Positions 33,864-41,636 of a stretch of 64,000 bases of DNA are shown here, one piece after another. The stretch covers positions 2,114,001-2,178,000 of the forward strand of contig NC_014041.1 of assembly GCF_000023465.1 (NCBI RefSeq), written 5' to 3'. Position numbers and translations under genes: made by a program. The notes under the pieces are model-generated. The model did no database searches. It was not told the DNA's origin and was given only the letters and a program-made list of their open reading frames with translations. The DNA is from Zunongwangia profunda SM-A87. GTDB taxonomy: Bacteria; Bacteroidota; Bacteroidia; Flavobacteriales; Flavobacteriaceae. The number at the start of each line of letters is the position of its first letter. Positions within the stretch are counted from its first letter, which is position 1.

Positions 33864-34619
33864 ATGCTAACAAAAAGAATTATTCCCTGTCTGGATATTA
33901 AAAACGGAAGAACCGTTAAGGGCGTGAATTTTGTAGACTTAAGAGATGCCGGCGATCCGGTAGAATTGGCTTCGAAATATGCAGAAACCGGAGCAGACGA
34001 ACTGGTTTTTCTTGATATTTCAGCTACAGAAGAACGTCGTAAAACTTTGGCAAACCTTGTATTACGAGTAGCAGAAAAGGTAAATATACCTTTTACGGTA
34101 GGCGGTGGAATTTCTTCTATAGAAGATGTAGATATTTTACTTAAAAACGGTGCCGATAAGGTTTCAGTAAACTCCTCTGCAGTAAAAAATCCAGATTTAA
34201 TTAACGAACTTTCCCAGAAGTTTGGCGCGCAATGTATCACTGTGGCGATTGATGCCAAGCAAATAAACGGGCAGTGGATTGTTCATCTGGTTGGTGGTAA
34301 AGTGCCCACAGAACTTGATTTATTTGAATGGGCCAAAGAAGTGGAACAGCGTGGCGCAGGAGAGATTTTGTTTACATCAATGAATAATGATGGTACTAAA
34401 GATGGTTTTGCTAATATTGCACTAAAGAAATTATCTGAAGATCTAAATATCCCAATTATCGCTTCGGGTGGTGCAGGGAATATTCAGCATTTTGTAGATA
34501 CATTTAAAGAAGGAAAAGCCGATGCAGCTTTGGCAGCAAGCGTTTTTCATTTTAAAGAAATAGAAATTCCGGAACTTAAAAAAGAACTTAAAAAACAAGG
34601 AATTCCGGTAAGAATATAA
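33864..34619 (+). CDS. hisF: Imidazole glycerol phosphate synthase subunit HisF
   Basis: A 251-residue (beta/alpha)8 cyclase. [20 protein letters not shown] holds the catalytic Asp11; [12 protein letters not shown] and [13 protein letters not shown] give phosphate site and Asp130 region; IIASGGAGN the second phosphate site. It makes IGP and AICAR with HisH. It is followed 10 bp later by hisIE. No hisH, hisA or earlier his genes precede it here, so the usual flavobacterial his order is broken at this point. Confidence 0.96.
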   Translation: MLTKRIIPCLDIKNGRTVKGVNFVDLRDAGDPVELASKYAETGADELVFLDISATEERRKTLANLVLRVAEKVNIPFTVGGGISSIEDVDILLKNGADKVSVNSSAVKNPDLINELSQKFGAQCITVAIDAKQINGQWIVHLVGGKVPTELDLFEWAKEVEQRGAGEILFTSMNNDGTKDGFANIALKKLSEDLNIPIIASGGAGNIQHFVDTFKEGKADAALAASVFHFKEIEIPELKKELKKQGIPVRI

Positions 34620-34629
34620 AATTGAAAAG

Positions 34630-35247
34630 ATGAATATCGATTTTGATAAAAATAACGATGGATTAGTACCCGCCATCATTCAGGATGCAACTACCAAGAA
34701 AGTCCTGATGTTGGGATATATGAATGAAGAAGCTTATCTAAAAACCAATGAGACTAAAAAAGTTACTTTTTTTAGTCGTACCAAGAACCGATTATGGACA
34801 AAGGGTGAAGAAAGCGGAAACTTTTTACATCTTGTCTCTATAAAAAATGATTGTGATAATGATACGCTTTTAGTAATGGTAAATCCACAGGGACCTACCT
34901 GTCATAAAGGAACCGGCACCTGTTGGGGAGAAGAAAATAAGGCTTCATTCGGATTTTTATCAGAATTAGAAGGAATTATCGCTCAGCGTAAAAAAATGAG
35001 TGAAGTAGCACCTGAATTACGCGAAGATAAAAACTCATATGTAGTGTCACTTTTTGATAAGGGTATTAATAAAATCGCTCAAAAAGTAGGGGAGGAAGCT
35101 GTTGAGGTAGTAATTGAAGCGAAAGACGATGATGAAAATCTTTTTCTTAATGAAAGTGCAGATCTACTTTTTCACTACCTGATTCTTTTAAGAGCCAAAG
35201 GCTACGGATTAAAGGATATTGCCAAAGTTTTAGAGGAAAGACACTAA
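34630..35247 (+). CDS. hisIE: Bifunctional phosphoribosyl-AMP cyclohydrolase / phosphoribosyl-ATP pyrophosphatase
   Basis: A 205-residue fusion. The HisI part (about 1-105) shows VLMLGYMNEEAYLKT, VTFFSRTKNRLWTKGEESGN and the zinc cysteines in NPQGPTCHKGTGTCWG. The HisE part (about 115-205) shows SYVVSLFDKGINKIAQKVGE and EAVEVVIEAKDDDE with DLLFHYLILL. It performs steps two and three of histidine synthesis. Tightly spaced between hisF and thiN. Confidence 0.96.
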   Translation: MNIDFDKNNDGLVPAIIQDATTKKVLMLGYMNEEAYLKTNETKKVTFFSRTKNRLWTKGEESGNFLHLVSIKNDCDNDTLLVMVNPQGPTCHKGTGTCWGEENKASFGFLSELEGIIAQRKKMSEVAPELREDKNSYVVSLFDKGINKIAQKVGEEAVEVVIEAKDDDENLFLNESADLLFHYLILLRAKGYGLKDIAKVLEERH

Positions 35248-35892
35248 ATGAAGCTTTACCGGGAAACGCATAGGTTTGAACCCCAGGTTGTTTTATTTAT
35301 TAACGGTCAATTTCCTAAAACCATGCCTTTGCTGGATGGTTTTAAGAAAATTTATTGTACCGATGGTGCGTATGCTAAGCTTTTAGAACATGGAATTCAG
35401 CCTGATCTGGTTTCAGGTGATTTTGATTCTTTAGCACTTTCTGAAATCAATGCCGAAACTAAAATTGTAGAAACGCCAGATCAAAACGCCACCGATTTTG
35501 AGAAAATTTTAAAGATTATTATCGAAGAAGGCTTTAAAAGTGTCGCTGTTTATGGATGTAGTGGTTTAGAACAGGATCATTTTTTAGGGAATCTGAATTC
35601 GATGCTGAAACATAAAAATGAAATCGAGATTCGCTGTTTCGATGATTTCGGTTTCTATTTTTTTGCTGAAAACAGTATGGAAATTACCGGTTTTAAGGAT
35701 GAAATTATTTCACTCTTTCCATTCCCAGAGGCAAAAAGTGTTTTTTCAAAAGGAGTAAAATATCCATTAGATGACGAAGATTTAAGTATTACGACCAGAA
35801 TTGGAACCCGAAATACTATTACCGGGAATACTGCTCACATTCGCTTTAAAAGCGGAAACTTATTAGTATTTGTGCAATCTACAAACCTCTAG
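35248..35892 (+). CDS. thiN: Thiamine pyrophosphokinase
   Basis: A 214-residue protein. IYCTDGAYAKLLEHGIQPDL, VSGDFDSL, TPDQNATDFEKIL and VYGCSGLEQDHFLGNL match the TPK catalytic domain (D-G, GDFDS, DQ..TD and GG-x-DH blocks); the C-terminal beta part is the thiamine-binding domain. It phosphorylates thiamine directly to TPP, complementing the salvage operon at 4-7 kb. Its ATG follows the hisIE stop directly, so it is translationally linked to histidine genes; no THI element lies in front of it. Confidence 0.88.
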   Translation: MKLYRETHRFEPQVVLFINGQFPKTMPLLDGFKKIYCTDGAYAKLLEHGIQPDLVSGDFDSLALSEINAETKIVETPDQNATDFEKILKIIIEEGFKSVAVYGCSGLEQDHFLGNLNSMLKHKNEIEIRCFDDFGFYFFAENSMEITGFKDEIISLFPFPEAKSVFSKGVKYPLDDEDLSITTRIGTRNTITGNTAHIRFKSGNLLVFVQSTNL

Positions 35893-35935
35893 GAATTTTT
35901 ATTTTTTTATTTCAGGACGGGACAATAATAAAAGA

Positions 35936-35964
35936 AAAGCCGCTTTTTAAAAAGCGGCCTTTAT
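35936..35964. terminator. Bidirectional terminator
   Basis: GCCGCTTTTTAAAAAGCGGC is a perfect 20-nt palindrome (35939-35958) with A-rich and T-containing flanks, between thiN and the convergent pirin gene. The stem core equals that at 25274. Confidence 0.85.
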
Positions 35965-35977
35965 CATTAAAATTTTA

Positions 35978-36832
35978 TTACTCTGTCCATCTTCCCATTT
36001 TACCTGCCTGGAAATCCTGGTAAGCTTCTTCAATTTCCTGCATACTGTTCATTACAAAAGGACCTCGAGCGACTACAGGTTCTTCAAAAGGTGTCGCGAA
36101 ACCGAATAAAAGAATACTCTCTTCTTTGGCTGAAATTTGAAGTTTTGGATCGTCATTTTGGAATTCAACCAAATGTCTTTCTGTAATAGCGCTTCCATTT
36201 ACTTCCAGGTTTCCTTTAATTACATAAAAGAAAATATTCTGGGAAACAGGAATTTCAAGTTCTAAATTTGAATTCGCTTCAAAAAATAAAGTAGAAAGAT
36301 TAATATCGGTAAAAGTTTCAAAAGCACCTTTTGTACCAAGAAATTCTCCGGAAACGACCTGAGCGCTAACTTTTTTATCTTCTGAAAAAGCCACGGGAAT
36401 ATCTTCTTTCTGTAAACCTATATATTTAGGAGTCTCCATTTTATGTTTGGCTGGAAGATTTACCCAAAGCTGAAGGATTTCGAGATCTCCGCCCTTCTTT
36501 TTAAATTCTTCCGAAGAAACCTCTGCATGAATTAGTCCGCTTCCTGCAGTCATCCATTGCACACCACCACTTTCTATTACGCTTTTATGTCCGCCAGAAT
36601 CTTTATGCGCGATATCGCCATCCAGAATAAACGTAACGGTTTCCATACCTCGATGAGGATGAGGCCCAAATGGGAGTCCGTTATTATTTTCAGGATATAC
36701 CTGTGGACCGTGGTGATTTAGAAAGATAAAAGGATCAATCATTTGCAAGCTTGCCGTAGGTATTGGTGAATAAGTGATCAAATCACCAATTGGTCGCCAT
36801 TCTGCCTGATGTATTTTCTTAATGCTTCGCAT
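35978..36832 (-). CDS. Pirin family protein
   Basis: A 284-residue bicupin. FGPHPHRGMETVTFILDG carries the metal histidines; GGVQWMTAGSGLIHAEVS the third histidine and glutamate; the C-terminal cupin ends with FVMNSMQEIEEAYQDFQAG, a common pirin tail. Some pirins act as quercetin 2,3-dioxygenases, others as iron-dependent redox sensors; the role here is unknown. It lies 81 bp downstream of the NYN gene, with an inverted repeat between. Confidence 0.92.
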   Translation of the reverse strand: MRSIKKIHQAEWRPIGDLITYSPIPTASLQMIDPFIFLNHHGPQVYPENNNGLPFGPHPHRGMETVTFILDGDIAHKDSGGHKSVIESGGVQWMTAGSGLIHAEVSSEEFKKKGGDLEILQLWVNLPAKHKMETPKYIGLQKEDIPVAFSEDKKVSAQVVSGEFLGTKGAFETFTDINLSTLFFEANSNLELEIPVSQNIFFYVIKGNLEVNGSAITERHLVEFQNDDPKLQISAKEESILLFGFATPFEEPVVARGPFVMNSMQEIEEAYQDFQAGKMGRWTE

Positions 36833-36894
36833 ATTATTTTTGCTCTAAATTAGAAAAAGCTCTGGATTTTTAAGCAATTTCGATTTTCAAATTA

Positions 36895-36912
36895 GCTAAC
36901 ATAAAAGTTAGC
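36895..36912. repeat. Inverted repeat between the NYN and pirin genes
   Basis: GCTAAC-ATAAAA-GTTAGC, perfect 6-bp arms, right after the NYN stop and 63 bp before the pirin start. No T-run, so an operator or mRNA end structure is more likely than a terminator. Confidence 0.45.
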
Positions 36913-36913
36913 G

Positions 36914-37654
36914 CTACTCCTTATTACGAACAAAAATAAGTTTGAATTTGCTGTTATTGTTGTTTTCGCGGGATTCTATTTCAAACTGGTCTATAGAAGC
37001 AATCATAGGAGTAAGTTTTTGATAACCGTAGTTACGCGAATCAAAATTAGGTTGCTTTTTTTGCAATAAACTTCCTACATCACCCATAAAAGCCCATCCG
37101 TCATCATCAGCAACATCTGAAATGGTATTAGCGATAAAATTGATTACTCTAGGAGTTAAGCGATCTACGCTTTGTTTTTTATTGGGTTTGCCTTTAACTA
37201 CTTCAGGCTGCTCTTCTTTGTCTTTGGTTTTTAGAATTTCAAGATAGATAAACCGGTCACAGGCAACAATAAATGGATCGGGTGTTTTCTTTTCACCAAT
37301 GCCTATAACCCTTTTCCCGGCTTCTCTTAATCGCGTTGCCAATCTGGTAAAATCACTATCACTGCTTACCAGGCAAAAACCATCTACTTTATTAGAATAT
37401 AGAATATCCATGGCATCGATAATCATAGCAGAATCTGTAGCATTTTTACCTTGCGTATAACCGTATTGTTGAATTGGGCTAATAGCATTTTCTAGTAATA
37501 CAGACTTCCATTTAGAAAGATGGGGATTGGTCCAGTCACCATAAATTCTTTTAATGGTAGGATTGCCGTGTTTGGCGATTTCTTCCATCATTTCTTTTAC
37601 GTATGCTGAAGGTATGTTGTCCCCGTCAATAAGGACAGCTAAATTATGATCCAT
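36914..37654 (-). CDS. NYN (LabA-like PIN) domain protein with C-terminal LOTUS-like domain
   Basis: A 246-residue protein. The NYN nuclease core has the acidic residues in VLIDGDNIPSAY, KNATDSAMIIDAMD and CLVSSDSDFTRLATRLREAG, all intact. After a charged linker (about 155-175) a ~70-residue helical domain (LTPRVINFIANTISDV ... GSLLQKKQPNFDSRNYGYQK) fits OST-HTH/LOTUS. Together they suggest an RNA-binding ribonuclease. A single gene on the minus strand. Confidence 0.9.
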   Translation of the reverse strand: MDHNLAVLIDGDNIPSAYVKEMMEEIAKHGNPTIKRIYGDWTNPHLSKWKSVLLENAISPIQQYGYTQGKNATDSAMIIDAMDILYSNKVDGFCLVSSDSDFTRLATRLREAGKRVIGIGEKKTPDPFIVACDRFIYLEILKTKDKEEQPEVVKGKPNKKQSVDRLTPRVINFIANTISDVADDDGWAFMGDVGSLLQKKQPNFDSRNYGYQKLTPMIASIDQFEIESRENNNNSKFKLIFVRNKE

Positions 37655-38024
37655 GAAATAAATTTTAGGTAAAGATAAAGTTTTAAAAGAAAGGTAAATT
37701 TGATTTCAATATTACATGGATAATTTTAGAAACTTTTAACGGTAGGAGGTCTTAACATGGCAAGTTGAGTTAGGTTAATACTATACTTGTGATTAATTAC
37801 TCAGTTTACGGTTTCTGAAATTACAATTTTTCAATTAAATACATTGTTTGAAGAAGCCATGATATTGCCGGTTTTATCAATTCAATTAAAGCTGAATTAA
37901 AAGTGTTTAACAAAAAATTACCTGTACATATTCAGTGTTTTGTTTTAATTCCTATTATTTTGCGTAGGTTATTTGGTTAAAATAGAAAATAGGCTTCAAT
38001 ATAGTAATTTAATACATAGTTAAA
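37655..38024. other. Intergenic region with a possible gene remnant
   Basis: 370 bp between divergent genes. Around 37859-37980 one plus frame without a start codon reads HDIAGFINSIKAELKVFNKK and on to a stop, about 40 residues of coding-like text. No match is recognised. Otherwise AT-rich. Confidence 0.3.
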
Positions 38025-38432
38025 ATGCCACTCATAAGAATAGACTTGACTGAAGGAAGATCAGACAAAGAGATTAAAAATATTATGGATACAGTTCAGG
38101 ATTGTTCTGTTGAAGCTTTTAGTGTTCCGATCAGGGATCGATACCAAATAGTTACTGAGCATAAACCAGGAAGGATGATTTTGCTTGATACGGGTTTAGG
38201 TTTTGAACGTAGTGAAGAAGCTATCGTAATTCAGGTATTTACAAGTCCAAGGGCTACGATCAACAAAAATAAATTCTATAAATTATTATCGAAAAAATTA
38301 CAAGAAAATTGCAATTTAGATCCTAAAGATCTTTTGATTTCAGTTATGACCAATACAGATGTAGATTGGAGTTTTGGCTTTGGAGAAACCCAATATTTGT
38401 CTGGAGAGTTACCCAAAGATGACAAGTCCTAA
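38025..38432 (+). CDS. Tautomerase family protein (4-OT/MSAD superfamily)
   Basis: A 135-residue protein beginning MPLIRIDLTEG, with the catalytic proline at position 2 exposed after Met removal. The sequence holds two beta-alpha-beta halves (the second from about residue 66, VIQVFTSPRATINKNKFYKL), as in the cis-CaaD/MSAD-type long tautomerases rather than the 62-residue 4-OT. The natural substrate is not readable. It stands alone. Confidence 0.87.
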   Translation: MPLIRIDLTEGRSDKEIKNIMDTVQDCSVEAFSVPIRDRYQIVTEHKPGRMILLDTGLGFERSEEAIVIQVFTSPRATINKNKFYKLLSKKLQENCNLDPKDLLISVMTNTDVDWSFGFGETQYLSGELPKDDKS

Positions 38433-38530
38433 TTGAAAATAGTTTAAATTATACTGTTCTATTATCAAATAGCTTTTTTTGAAGCATAATTTATGTACTG
38501 GAAAGTTGTAAAAAATTCCTACAAAAGATT

Positions 38531-39439
38531 TTAAAGGATTAGATTTGGATCCAGCGGTTCTACGTGAATCAATACATCTGCAATTTCAGGCAAGTCATGT
38601 AGCATTTGATCTTTCACCTGATGTGCTATATCATGGCCTTCTTTTACTGTTTTTGCTCCGTCTACGTTAATATGAAGGTCGACATGAAAGGTCATTCCTG
38701 TTTTACGTACAAAACATTTTTCAGTATCTAAAACTCCTTTTACACTATATGCCGATTTGCGAATGTCTTCTATAAGGTCGTCATACATATGTTCATCCAT
38801 AATCTCACCCAGGGCGGGTCTTAAGATAAGATAGGCATTGAATAAAATAAATCCTGAAGCTAGCAAGGCTGCCCAATCGTCAGCACTTTCATAACCATCC
38901 CCCATAACTAAAGCGATGGAAATACCAACAAAAGCGGTAAAAGAAGTGATAGCATCGCTGCGATGATGCCAGGCATCTGCTTTTAAAGAAGAGCTATTGG
39001 TCTCATCACTTTTTTTAGAAACAAATCGGTAGAAAAACTCTTTAATACCAATAATAATTACCAGGACGATTAAAGTATAAGGCTCTGGAATCTGATGGGG
39101 AGTGCGTATATTTTCAATACTTTCGTAAGCGATTACTGTGGCCGAAACGATCAAAAACCCAACAACGGCAAAAGTGATAAGCGGTTCTACACGGCCATGA
39201 CCGTAGGGATGATTTTCGTCTGCTGGTTTTGCAGCATATCGAAGTCCCACAAGTACCAGGAATGAAGAAAAAACATCTGCGGTAGATTCTATGGCATCAG
39301 CGATTAAGGCATAAGAATTACCAAAAAAACCAGCCAGAAATTTTCCTAAAGCAAGAAAACCATTACCGGCTATACTTAAATATGATGTTTTTATGGCCTC
39401 TTTTACTTTTTCGCGCATTTCTGAAAAATAGGATGGCAA
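38531..39439 (-). CDS. Cation diffusion facilitator (divalent metal/H+ antiporter)
   Basis: A 302-residue membrane protein with six membrane helices and a cytoplasmic C-terminal domain. The transport site lies in ALIADAIESTADVFSSF (helix 2: D-x3-E/S-x-D form) and DAWHHRSDAITSF (helix 5: HxxxD). HPYGHGRVEPL is the conserved loop. DAWHHRSD rather than HxxxD plus a His-rich loop fits zinc or iron/manganese types; the metal is not certain. The C-terminal dimer domain starts about residue 215. Confidence 0.92.
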   Translation of the reverse strand: MPSYFSEMREKVKEAIKTSYLSIAGNGFLALGKFLAGFFGNSYALIADAIESTADVFSSFLVLVGLRYAAKPADENHPYGHGRVEPLITFAVVGFLIVSATVIAYESIENIRTPHQIPEPYTLIVLVIIIGIKEFFYRFVSKKSDETNSSSLKADAWHHRSDAITSFTAFVGISIALVMGDGYESADDWAALLASGFILFNAYLILRPALGEIMDEHMYDDLIEDIRKSAYSVKGVLDTEKCFVRKTGMTFHVDLHINVDGAKTVKEGHDIAHQVKDQMLHDLPEIADVLIHVEPLDPNLIL

Positions 39440-39800
39440 AGTTACAAGCTAGCGGAAAAATTAATACGCTTTTTTTGATTTTTTTTCAGTGAGGAAGGGA
39501 TTGCTAGTAATTGGAAAATGTATTCATTTAAAAATTAAATAATACAACTTTCTAACTTGAACTTTTAACTACCAATGGCTGAGTGCTTACGACAAAAAAT
39601 AAATTTACCGAAGCTAGACTGAAGTTACAATATATAGAAGAGACTCTAGGTGCTAGAATCAATAAGCAGTAAGCGTAGAGCAAGAAGATAAAATGAATTG
39701 ATTCAAAAATTGATTTCCCCTTTTCATCGAACCGTAAAATCTTAAATCTTAAATCTTGAACTTTCAAACTTTCAACTTTCAACTTTCAACACACAACTCT
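39440..39800. repeat. Gene-free stretch with short-word tandem repeats
   Basis: About 360 bp. The segment 39738-39790 has TTAAATC repeated and then CAACTTT repeated, in the same style as the GAACTTT words of the 32.7-kb array. GGCTGAGTGCTTACGACAAA at 39579 echoes the 31.07-kb spacer. Minus-strand reading of such words gives false ORFs rich in K-V-Q. Confidence 0.55.
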
Positions 39801-40673
39801 CTACCACCACACAATAAAAAACTTTTCATATTGTTCACCTGATTTCATCCACACCAGCGGAGATCTTTGTTGCTGGATAAAGGATTCGATTTGTGGAAAT
39901 ATTTTGGAATACGAAAACCAAAGCTCATTTTTGGAGGGATCTACCGGCCAAAACTGTTTGCCGGGACTATAAAATTGAGCCTGATCAAATTGTTTTGCCG
40001 TAAACTCTTCAAAATGAATCCAGAATCCAACAATGCAATCATTATTTATTGATAAGAAGTTTTTGTTTTTTAAATTTCTGGGAATAAATAAGCTGGCTTT
40101 ATAACAAACCTGCTGTTCTATCGATGTTGTAGAAATATGATAACCATTTAAAATTTGCTGAGTAGCTTTTTTTTGAAGTAGGGGGAGTTGTTTAGTTTTA
40201 AGCCTATTTACTTTTTCAAGTAATGAATCTTTGCGATTAGGGCCAATCCATCTGGCCAATTCTTCTTTAAAACCAGGGTCATAAACATAGAATTTGTATA
40301 CCAGTTCTATATGAATAAGTTGTCTGGTATTTTTTTCTTCCACAATAAAATCCAGTTCCCCCAGGGTTTGCTTATTTGCAATCACCTGTAGATTACTGAT
40401 TTTTAAGTCATAATGCTCTGAATGCCGAATTTGGTACTCAAAAAACCGTTCTACCCGCTTACCCAGCACAAAAATATGCTCTAGATTTTCCTGAAGCAAG
40501 ATCTCGTTTTTAATAATTTTGATCTTAGCCGGTAGCTCAAAAGCCTCCAAATCGAATAGTTTTTTTGACCACCATAAATTTGGCGTATTTAGGAATCCGG
40601 TTATTTCGTCTAATATTGTAATAGTACTACGATTTTTAGCTGAATTCTTAGAAAAGTTGAATACAGAAGACAT
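39801..40673 (-). CDS. DUF1853 family protein
   Basis: A 290-residue cytoplasmic protein. FLNTPNLWWSKKLFDLEAFE near the N-terminus, RVERFFEYQIRHSEHYDL, LGELDFIVEEKNTRQLIHIE and ELVYKFYVYDPG follow the DUF1853 pattern, with D-x...E-x-K-like residues (LDF ... HIELVYKF) reminiscent of PD-(D/E)XK nuclease folds. That link is my inference; no function is established. It sits alone beside repeat-like sequence and divergent from the TruA-like gene. Confidence 0.78.
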   Translation of the reverse strand: MSSVFNFSKNSAKNRSTITILDEITGFLNTPNLWWSKKLFDLEAFELPAKIKIIKNEILLQENLEHIFVLGKRVERFFEYQIRHSEHYDLKISNLQVIANKQTLGELDFIVEEKNTRQLIHIELVYKFYVYDPGFKEELARWIGPNRKDSLLEKVNRLKTKQLPLLQKKATQQILNGYHISTTSIEQQVCYKASLFIPRNLKNKNFLSINNDCIVGFWIHFEEFTAKQFDQAQFYSPGKQFWPVDPSKNELWFSYSKIFPQIESFIQQQRSPLVWMKSGEQYEKFFIVWW

Positions 40674-40845
40674 AAAAAGTCCATGTTTCCCTAAAAATAG
40701 GAATAATTTAGTAAAGCTTGTGCGTAGCTGTAATCATACGCTTTAAATACTTTCCAGCCTGCAAAATAAGAGAATTGCTCGTTGTTTTAAAATCAATTCT
40801 TAGGCTAATCTGGTAAACTCTGCTATTTTTGGGCAAAATCAAAAA

Positions 40846-41634
40846 ATGCAGAGAGTACGTTATTACTATCTTATAAAAGTTCAATATTTAGGTTATCGCT
40901 TACATGGTTGGCAAAAGCAGCCTAACTTTAAAACGGTTGAGGGGTTGATTACCAAAACCTTGCGCTATGTGATGCCAGAGACAAGGTATAAAGTTTTGGG
41001 TTGTAGCCGTACTGATGCCATGGTTTCTTCCAACGGATCTGCATTCGAACTTTTTGTAGATGAGCAGCCGTTAGAGAATCTTGAGGATTTTTTAGCGCTT
41101 TTTAATCTGAATTTACCACAGGATATACGGGTTACCGATATTGAAGAGGTGGGGGCAAATTTCAATATCATTCAGCATTCCAAAATTAAAGAATACGCCT
41201 ATTTATTTTCTTTTGGAAGTAAAAACCATCCGTTTTGTGCGCCGTTTATGGCAAATTTTCAGTTCGATTTGGATATTGATAAGATGAAAAAAGGGGCACA
41301 GCTCTTTAACGGTACCCATAATTTCAGGAATTATTGCGTTCGTGTTTCAGAAAAAAGCACATTTGAACGTGAAATTTTAAAAGCTGAAATTGTAGAAAAT
41401 AAACTGTATACCGCAAATTTCTTTCCGAAGAAATCATATATTTTTCATGTACATGGGAAAGGCTTTTTACGCCATCAGGTACGTTTAATGATGGGTGCAA
41501 TGATTCAGCTAGGGCGTGGTGAATTTTCGTTAGGGGATATCGAGCAGAGCCTTAAAGAAGGGAATGAGCATCTGCAAATGGATTACAGTGCTCCCGCAAG
41601 CGGATTAATACTCAACGATATACATTTTGACTAA
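40846..41634 (+). CDS. TruA-like tRNA pseudouridine synthase
   Basis: A 262-residue protein of the TruA fold. KVQYLGYRLHGWQKQPNFKT is the conserved opening; the catalytic motif is LGCSRTDAMVSSNGSAFEL with Asp57. Standard TruA has G-R-T-D-A-G-V-H-A; here S-R-T-D-A-M-V-S-S replaces it, so this is a divergent branch rather than the housekeeping enzyme. Later blocks (NGTHNFRNYCVRVSE, GKGFLRHQVRLMMGAMIQLG) are well kept. It should isomerise uridine in tRNA or another RNA; the site is unknown. Converges tightly on recQ. Confidence 0.82.
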   Translation: MQRVRYYYLIKVQYLGYRLHGWQKQPNFKTVEGLITKTLRYVMPETRYKVLGCSRTDAMVSSNGSAFELFVDEQPLENLEDFLALFNLNLPQDIRVTDIEEVGANFNIIQHSKIKEYAYLFSFGSKNHPFCAPFMANFQFDLDIDKMKKGAQLFNGTHNFRNYCVRVSEKSTFEREILKAEIVENKLYTANFFPKKSYIFHVHGKGFLRHQVRLMMGAMIQLGRGEFSLGDIEQSLKEGNEHLQMDYSAPASGLILNDIHFD

Positions 41635-41636
41635 GA

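Noticed and set aside
39552..39782. Minus-strand ORF of 76 codons beginning MKVESLKVQDLRFK.
   Set aside because: The same artefact of short-word repeats on the opposite strand; no coding context.
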